A stretch of DNA of 49,292 nt, from NCBI GenBank assembly GCA_022712945.1, contig JAFLJP010000045.1, forward strand, positions 1-49,292. Direction: 5' to 3'. This DNA comes from Gammaproteobacteria bacterium. Lineage in GTDB: Bacteria > Pseudomonadota > Gammaproteobacteria > RBG-16-57-12. The notes beneath the pieces were generated by a model. It had not been told where the DNA came from. It worked only from the letters and a program-made list of their open reading frames with translations, and did no database searches. Within the stretch, counting starts at the first letter, position 1. The number at the start of each line of letters is the position of its first letter. Shown in pieces: positions 44,878 to 49,292 of the stretch. The position numbers were made by a program, and so were the translations under genes.

Positions 44878-45297
44878 ATGGGAGCAGTAGATGAACAAGA
44901 GCGGGCACTGTGTAAGCAACGTGAAATCAGTTTTTTTGAGTTTCACCCCGACCCAGACCAGTGCGACAGTGCCCAGCAGCTGTTGAGCCAAATTGCCGAA
45001 ATTGACCATTGTGAATGTATTGCGCCGCGTACCCTCAGCATCCACTACAATCTGCGCCATATCTCTCTGGAAGTGATCGAACTGCTGCTCGAAGAGCTGG
45101 GTTTCCACCTGGAGACCGGCCTACTCTATAAGCTGACCCACGCCCTCTACCACTACACCGAAGAGGTGCAGCAGGATAATCTGGGCATCAACAACAACAG
45201 TGCCGTGGATACCACAATGGTTTTCATGAACCGTTATCAACATGTACTGCACGGTTGCCGTGACAAAACCCCGGCCCATCTCCGTGACTACAAATAG
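44878..45297 (+). CDS. Conserved-looking hypothetical protein (139 aa)
   Basis: I do not recognise this protein. It is acidic and soluble, with alternating short strands and helices (REISFFEFHPDPDQCDS, LSIHYNLRHISLEVIELLLE, ELGFHL) that suggest a ferredoxin-like or heavy-metal-associated-type fold without the CXXC motif. Several His are clustered in the second half (KLTHALYHYTEE, YQHVLHGC). It follows prmC by 12 bases with GAGGT upstream, so it is probably co-transcribed. Confidence 0.75.
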   Translation: MGAVDEQERALCKQREISFFEFHPDPDQCDSAQQLLSQIAEIDHCECIAPRTLSIHYNLRHISLEVIELLLEELGFHLETGLLYKLTHALYHYTEEVQQDNLGINNNSAVDTTMVFMNRYQHVLHGCRDKTPAHLRDYK

Positions 45298-45335
45298 TCA
45301 CCGCCCATAATAATACGTAACCCGAATGCAGCAAT

Positions 45336-45478
45336 GGTCACTATTCAGCGTGTTTAGATTTTGTCTCAAATCGAGGCATTTTCGCACGGAAAGAGGGAGC
45401 ATATAGGACATATGTAACTGATTGAGTACGAAAATAACGAAGAGTTGAGGCAAAAGATGAATACGCTGAATAGTGACC
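45336..45478. mobile_element. MITE-like element with long terminal inverted repeats
   Basis: The ends GGTCACTATTCAGCGT… (from 45336) and …ACGCTGAATAGTGACC (to 45478) are inverted repeats that match for about 34 bases with few mismatches, and weaker pairing continues inward (TCGAGGCATTTTCG versus CGAAAATAACGA). It is too short to code. An 8-base direct repeat, CCCGAATG, occurs at 45321–45328 and 45478–45485 and may be a target duplication, though it does not sit symmetrically. The right end touches the moeB start codon. Confidence 0.6.
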
Positions 45479-45482
45479 CCGA

Positions 45483-46220
45483 ATGAACGACCAACAACTA
45501 CTCCGCTACAGCCGACAAATTATGCTGCCACAGCTCGATTATGAGGGGCAAAAAAAATTACTCAATGCCAAAGTACTCATCATCGGACTGGGTGGGCTCG
45601 GCTCGCCCGTTGCCATGTACCTTGCTGCTGCGGGCGTCGGGGAGCTGCGTCTCTGTGACTTCGATGAAGTAGACCTCAGCAATCTACAGCGCCAAATAGC
45701 CCACACCACAGAGCGGGTTGGCCAAAGCAAAGTTCTCTCAGCAGCAGCAGCCATTCAGCAACTTAACCCTGAGATAAAACTTGTCACGCTCAATGAACGG
45801 TTGAGTGAGTCACAACTGGCCAATCAAGTGGCTGAAGCCGACCTGGTGATTGATGCCAGTGATAACTTCGAAACCCGCTTTGCCATTAATGCTGCTTGCG
45901 TAAAACAGCAAACCCCGCTGGTCTCCGGTGCCGTTATCCGTTTTGAAGGTCAAGTCACCACCATTCTACCCGGCGGCCCCTGCTATCGCTGTCTCTATCA
46001 GGAAGAAAATGACACCGCAGTAGAACGCTGCTCAGAAACCGGTGTATTGGCACCACTGCCTGGTATCATCGGCTCTATTCAGGCCACCGAGGCACTGAAA
46101 CAGATTACCGAAATTGGCGAGCCGCTACAGGGAAAGCTGCTTTTGATGGATGCCTTAACCATGGAGTGGCGCACCCTACGCTACCGTCGTGATCCATCCT
46201 GTCCGGTTTGTAACCGGTGA
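45483..46220 (+). CDS. moeB: MoeB/ThiF-family adenylyltransferase (E1-like)
   Basis: This 245-residue protein adenylates the C-terminal Gly of a ubiquitin-like sulfur carrier (MoaD or ThiS). It has LLRYSRQIMLPQLDYEGQ, the nucleotide-binding GLGGLGSPVAMYLAAAGVG, the CDFDEVDLSNLQRQ motif, DASDNFETRFAIN and two Zn-binding CXXC pairs (CYRC and the C-terminal CPVC). MoeB and ThiF cannot be separated by sequence alone; the lack of an extra thiolase Cys loop or rhodanese domain favours a basic MoeB/HesA form. A JAMM peptidase gene follows at 18 bases. Its promoter may lie within the adjacent repeat. Confidence 0.92.
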   Translation: MNDQQLLRYSRQIMLPQLDYEGQKKLLNAKVLIIGLGGLGSPVAMYLAAAGVGELRLCDFDEVDLSNLQRQIAHTTERVGQSKVLSAAAAIQQLNPEIKLVTLNERLSESQLANQVAEADLVIDASDNFETRFAINAACVKQQTPLVSGAVIRFEGQVTTILPGGPCYRCLYQEENDTAVERCSETGVLAPLPGIIGSIQATEALKQITEIGEPLQGKLLLMDALTMEWRTLRYRRDPSCPVCNR

Positions 46221-46238
46221 ATAAGAGGTAACAATAAT

Positions 46239-46658
46239 ATGTCTTCTGTGGAGCTACCCCGTCCGCTGGTAAACCAGCTACTTCACTACGCACAAACAAA
46301 TCCAGAGCAGGAGGTTTGCGGTTTGATCTCCGGCAAACAAAGTGTTTTGCAACAGTGTCACCCCATTAGCAATACCGCCGAACAACCACAACAGCGTTTT
46401 GCCATGGATGACGCTCAACTGGTTAACACACTGCGCCAAATTCGTGAACAGGGGGAGGAACTGTTGGCCATCTTTCACTCCCATCCAACTACGCCCGCTG
46501 AACCATCCACCATTGATCTTGCAGAAGACCAATACCCTGATGTGATGAAGCTGATCATCTCACTCAATACCGATGGAGTACTGGAGATGCAGGCTTTTTA
46601 TACCCGCAATGGTGAGATAGAACCGATTGAACTAACGCTGGCACACGCTGATGACTAA
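46239..46658 (+). CDS. M67-family JAMM metallopeptidase
   Basis: This 139-residue single-domain Zn peptidase of the Mov34/MPN/PAD-1 type carries the JAMM motif: Glu in QEVCGLISG, His-x-His in FHSHPTTPAEPS and the following Asp in STIDLAED. Bacterial homologues next to E1-like genes release cysteine or process the C-terminal Gly–Gly of ubiquitin-like sulfur carriers (as Mec does with CysO). The neighbouring moeB supports that role; no carrier gene is visible here. It overlaps dgkA by 8 bases. Confidence 0.93.
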   Translation: MSSVELPRPLVNQLLHYAQTNPEQEVCGLISGKQSVLQQCHPISNTAEQPQQRFAMDDAQLVNTLRQIREQGEELLAIFHSHPTTPAEPSTIDLAEDQYPDVMKLIISLNTDGVLEMQAFYTRNGEIEPIELTLAHADD

Positions 46659-47031
46659 ACCAGGTAATACCGGAGTCAAGCGTATTAACAACGCCTTTTT
46701 CTACTCATTGGCGGGGCTTAAAGCGGCTTGGCAGAATGAGGCCGCTATTCGCCAAGAGGGGGTACTGATCATGCTGCTGGCACCCGCAGCACTCTGGCTG
46801 GGTGACGATGCGGTTAGCCGGGCACTGCTATTGGGCTGCCTGCTACTGGTAATTATTGTTGAGCTTATCAACTCCGCGATAGAGGCGGTTGTTGACCGCA
46901 TCGGCTCAGAGCATCACACCCTCTCTGGGCGTGCTAAAGATATCGGTTCAGCGGCGGTGCTTATCGCCCTGCTCAATGCTGCTATCATTTGGGGGCTGTT
47001 TATTTACGAAAAGTTTTGCCCGCCGCTGTAA
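46651..47031 (+). CDS. dgkA: Diacylglycerol kinase (DgkA)
   Basis: This 126-residue integral membrane kinase phosphorylates diacylglycerol released from membrane-derived oligosaccharide or lipid turnover. It has an amphipathic start (RINNAFFYSLAGLKAAWQNEAAIRQE), three membrane helices and the signature ELINSAIEAVVDRIGSEHHTLSGRAKDIGSAAVL with active-site Glu and Asn. It begins inside the 3' end of the JAMM gene, indicating translational coupling. Confidence 0.97.
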   Translation: MTKPGNTGVKRINNAFFYSLAGLKAAWQNEAAIRQEGVLIMLLAPAALWLGDDAVSRALLLGCLLLVIIVELINSAIEAVVDRIGSEHHTLSGRAKDIGSAAVLIALLNAAIIWGLFIYEKFCPPL

Positions 47032-47088
47032 TCTCTCTCACTCTGCGGCATCTCTATTATCAATGACCATCAATAGAGTGATAACACC

Positions 47089-47676
47089 ATGCAAAAAAGC
47101 TTACTGCTACTCTTCCTGCTATTCACCAGCAGTATCATCCAAGCTGCACCCGCTAAAGCGACCTTTGCCGGGGGCTGCTTCTGGTGCATGGAACCCCCTT
47201 TCGACAAGGTAGAGGGGGTTATTTCAACAACCTCAGGCTATATGGGCGGCAGTGAAGCCAACCCCAGCTATAAAGAGGTCTCTTCAGGAAAAACTGGGCA
47301 TACCGAAGTGGTGCAGGTGCTTTATGATGCCAACAAAGTCAGCTATCAACAGTTACTGGCTATTTTTTGGAGACAGATAAACCCCACCACCCCCAACCAG
47401 CAGTTTGCCGATATTGGCAGCATGTACCGCAGTGAGATTTTTTACCATACCGACGAACAGCGCCGCCTTGCTGAAGCCTCAAAACAGGCATTAGCCACCT
47501 CTAAGCGCTTCTTCAAACCGATTGTTACCGCAATAACCGCCGCTGGTGATTTTTATGCCGCCGAGGGTTATCACCAAGACTACTACCAGAAAAACCCCTA
47601 TCGCTATAAATTTTATCGCTCACGCTCCGGGCGCGATCAATTTCTTGATCGAATTTGGGGGGAAGGGGAGCACTGA
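47089..47676 (+). CDS. msrA: Peptide-methionine (S)-S-oxide reductase MsrA, exported
   Basis: MsrA repairs methionine sulfoxide. The catalytic motif GGCFWCMEPPF follows a clear signal peptide (about 1–19, LLLLFLLFTSSIIQA). The YMGG, GKTGHTEVVQVLYD and FADIGSMYRSEIFYH segments are typical, as is YAAEGYHQDYYQ. The signal implies a periplasmic enzyme. No fused MsrB is present. Confidence 0.97.
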   Translation: MQKSLLLLFLLFTSSIIQAAPAKATFAGGCFWCMEPPFDKVEGVISTTSGYMGGSEANPSYKEVSSGKTGHTEVVQVLYDANKVSYQQLLAIFWRQINPTTPNQQFADIGSMYRSEIFYHTDEQRRLAEASKQALATSKRFFKPIVTAITAAGDFYAAEGYHQDYYQKNPYRYKFYRSRSGRDQFLDRIWGEGEH

Positions 47677-47732
47677 AAAAACACCGCTACCGTAGACTGG
47701 ATAAATCAATATCCGGCTGATAGTATCTCGCC

Positions 47733-49205
47733 ATGAAATACAAAGACCTGCGCGACTTTATTAGCCAACTGGAAAAGCTCGGTGAGCTGAAACGTATCTC
47801 ACAAGAGGTTGATCCCAACCTTGAGATGACCGAAATCTGTGACCGCACCTTGCGTGCCGGTGGCCCAGCGCTACTGTTTGAGAACCCCAAAGGCTCTGAT
47901 GTGCCGGTGTTAGCCAACCTGTTTGGCACCCCAAAGCGAGTTGCAATGGGCATGGGGGAAGATTCGGTAGAGGCGCTGCGTGAAGTGGGAAAGCTGCTCG
48001 CCTATTTGAAAGAACCCGAGCCACCGAAAGGCGTTAAAGATGCCTGGAACAAGCTGCCGATCTTTAAGCAGGTGCTGAATATGTCACCCAAGATGATTAA
48101 CAAAGCTCCCTGTCAGGCGGTTGTTATTGAGGGTGATGAGGTTGATCTTGGCAATCTGCCGGTGCAAACCTGCTGGCCCGGTGATGCAGGGCCGTTGATC
48201 ACTTGGGGATTAGTGGTAACACGAGGTCCTCACAAAGAGCGCCAGAATCTTGGAATCTATCGCCAACAGGTTATCGGTAAAAATCGGGTGATTATGCGCT
48301 GGCTCTCACACCGTGGCGGAGCGCTGGATTTCCGTGATTGGCAACTTGAGAACCCCGGCAAACCATTCCCGATATCAGTAGTGCTGGGTTGTGACCCCGC
48401 CACTATTCTTGCCGCCGTCACCCCAGTGCCAGATTCACTGTCAGAGTACGCCTTTGCCGGGCTGTTGCGCGGCAGTAAAACAGAGGTGACAAACTGCATT
48501 GGTAATGAACTGCAAGTACCCGCCAGCGCAGAGATTGTATTGGAGGGGTTTCTCTACCCTGATGATATGGCACCCGAAGGCCCTTTTGGTGACCACACCG
48601 GTTACTACAATGAAGTTGATGAGTTCCCGGTCTTTACCATCGAGCGCATCACCCATCGCAAACAGCCTATTTATCACAGCACCTATACCGGCAGGCCACC
48701 GGATGAACCGGCAATTCTCGGGGTAGCACTTAATGAAGTGTTTGTGCCTATTTTGCAAAAACAGTTCCCGGAAATCACCGATTTCTATCTGCCACCTGAA
48801 GGCTGTTCCTACCGCATGGCGGTAGTGAGCATTCGCAAACAGTATCCGGGACATGCTAAACGGGTGATGCTGGGAATCTGGTCATTCCTGCGCCAATTCA
48901 TGTACACCAAATTTGTGATTGTCACCGATGATGATATTAACGTGCGCGACTGGAACGATGTGATCTGGGCAATGACCACCCGCATGGACCCCGCCCGCGA
49001 TACCACCACCATTGAAAACACCCCGATTGATTACCTCGACTTCGCCTCACCGGTATCGGGCCTTGGCTCCAAAATGGGCTTTGATGCCACCAACAAATGG
49101 CCGGGGGAGACTACCCGCGAATGGGGGGAGCCAATTGAGATGGATCAGGCGGTAAAAACCCGGGTGGATGAGCGCTGGGATGAGCTGGGTATTTTTGATG
49201 AGTGA
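47733..49205 (+). CDS. ubiD: UbiD family decarboxylase (3-octaprenyl-4-hydroxybenzoate decarboxylase)
   Basis: This 490-residue prenylated-FMN-dependent enzyme removes the carboxyl group in ubiquinone biosynthesis. It begins [20 protein letters not shown] and has [16 protein letters not shown], the prFMN/Mn-binding region [17 protein letters not shown], the catalytic-Glu segment [15 protein letters not shown] and the C-terminal [13 protein letters not shown]. It needs the flavin prenyltransferase UbiX, not in this window. Length and both termini match the E. coli family. Confidence 0.97.
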   Translation: MKYKDLRDFISQLEKLGELKRISQEVDPNLEMTEICDRTLRAGGPALLFENPKGSDVPVLANLFGTPKRVAMGMGEDSVEALREVGKLLAYLKEPEPPKGVKDAWNKLPIFKQVLNMSPKMINKAPCQAVVIEGDEVDLGNLPVQTCWPGDAGPLITWGLVVTRGPHKERQNLGIYRQQVIGKNRVIMRWLSHRGGALDFRDWQLENPGKPFPISVVLGCDPATILAAVTPVPDSLSEYAFAGLLRGSKTEVTNCIGNELQVPASAEIVLEGFLYPDDMAPEGPFGDHTGYYNEVDEFPVFTIERITHRKQPIYHSTYTGRPPDEPAILGVALNEVFVPILQKQFPEITDFYLPPEGCSYRMAVVSIRKQYPGHAKRVMLGIWSFLRQFMYTKFVIVTDDDINVRDWNDVIWAMTTRMDPARDTTTIENTPIDYLDFASPVSGLGSKMGFDATNKWPGETTREWGEPIEMDQAVKTRVDERWDELGIFDE

Positions 49206-49292
49206 ATGGCTATCGGCTCACGGCCAGCGCCAATGCCAATGCCCGACCGGGTTAAGGGGGCGTTGGCGCAAAAGCAGCAGCCAGCATTGGAG
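49198..49292 (+). other. Possible 5' end of a further gene, truncated by the window
   Basis: Two frames stay open to the end: one from the ATG at 49198, overlapping the ubiD stop by 8 bases, and one from the ATG at 49206. Neither has a good ribosome site or a recognisable N-terminus, so I do not assign a product. Confidence 0.15.

Overview
The window looks like chromosome from a gammaproteobacterium of roughly balanced GC. The conserved blocks rhodanese–grxC–secB–gpsA, gpmI–envC–ctpA–deacetylase and dapF–DUF484–xerC have the order seen in Gammaproteobacteria such as E. coli. The largely oxygen-independent cobalamin gene set would suit an environmental lineage, perhaps a sulfur oxidiser or symbiont. 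That placement is inference; there is no rRNA or other taxonomic marker here.

Region 1 (1–8.2 kb) is housekeeping: gpsA, secB, grxC and a membrane rhodanese on the minus strand, an ArsR-type regulator, then gpmI, envC, ctpA and a divergent polysaccharide deacetylase on the plus strand. A DJ-1/PfpI gene that should follow is cut off after about 20 codons, and an IS3-family remnant lies against the break.

Region 2 (8.65–12.75 kb) is an accessory cassette of three minus-strand genes, GC-rich where sampled. In transcription order they are an unknown helical protein with a beta-rich tail, a nearly all coiled-coil protein, and a 703-residue protein. The last has a helix-hairpin-helix-like segment followed by motifs reminiscent of the tRNA-guanine transglycosylase/DpdA fold. 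An AT-rich palindrome and a REP-like repeat lie upstream. This is my best candidate for an undescribed system.

Region 3 (13.0–34.0 kb) is a cobalamin biosynthesis locus on the minus strand, led by a promoter and a cobalamin riboswitch: cbiA, cbiM, cbiF, cbiX, cbiC, cbiD, cbiET, cbiL, then (after an interruption) cbiG core, a CobE/CbiG-C protein, cbiH/cobJ fused to a HutX/ChuX-like haem-carrier domain, a 2Fe-2S ferredoxin-like protein and bluB. The interruption (16.6–26.1 kb) carries a GAF histidine kinase, a receiver-only response regulator, two adjacent glutamine-synthetase-family genes (one with altered active-site motifs) and a convergent two-gene unit of unknown proteins.

Region 4 (34.2–49.3 kb) returns to core genes: ppa with a strong terminator, dapF–DUF484–xerC, a PilZ–DUF1631–GGDEF–EAL protein, a TraB-family membrane protein, a GAF protein, prmC, an unknown small protein, an E1-like MoeB/ThiF protein with a JAMM peptidase and dgkA, exported msrA, and ubiD. 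Between the GAF protein and prmC is a graveyard of gene fragments (relaxase-like, type I specificity-subunit-like). A MITE-like inverted repeat sits directly against the moeB start codon. A palindromic intergenic element occurs twice in opposite orientations, near 0.1 and 37.55 kb. I saw no rRNA, tRNA or CRISPR array.
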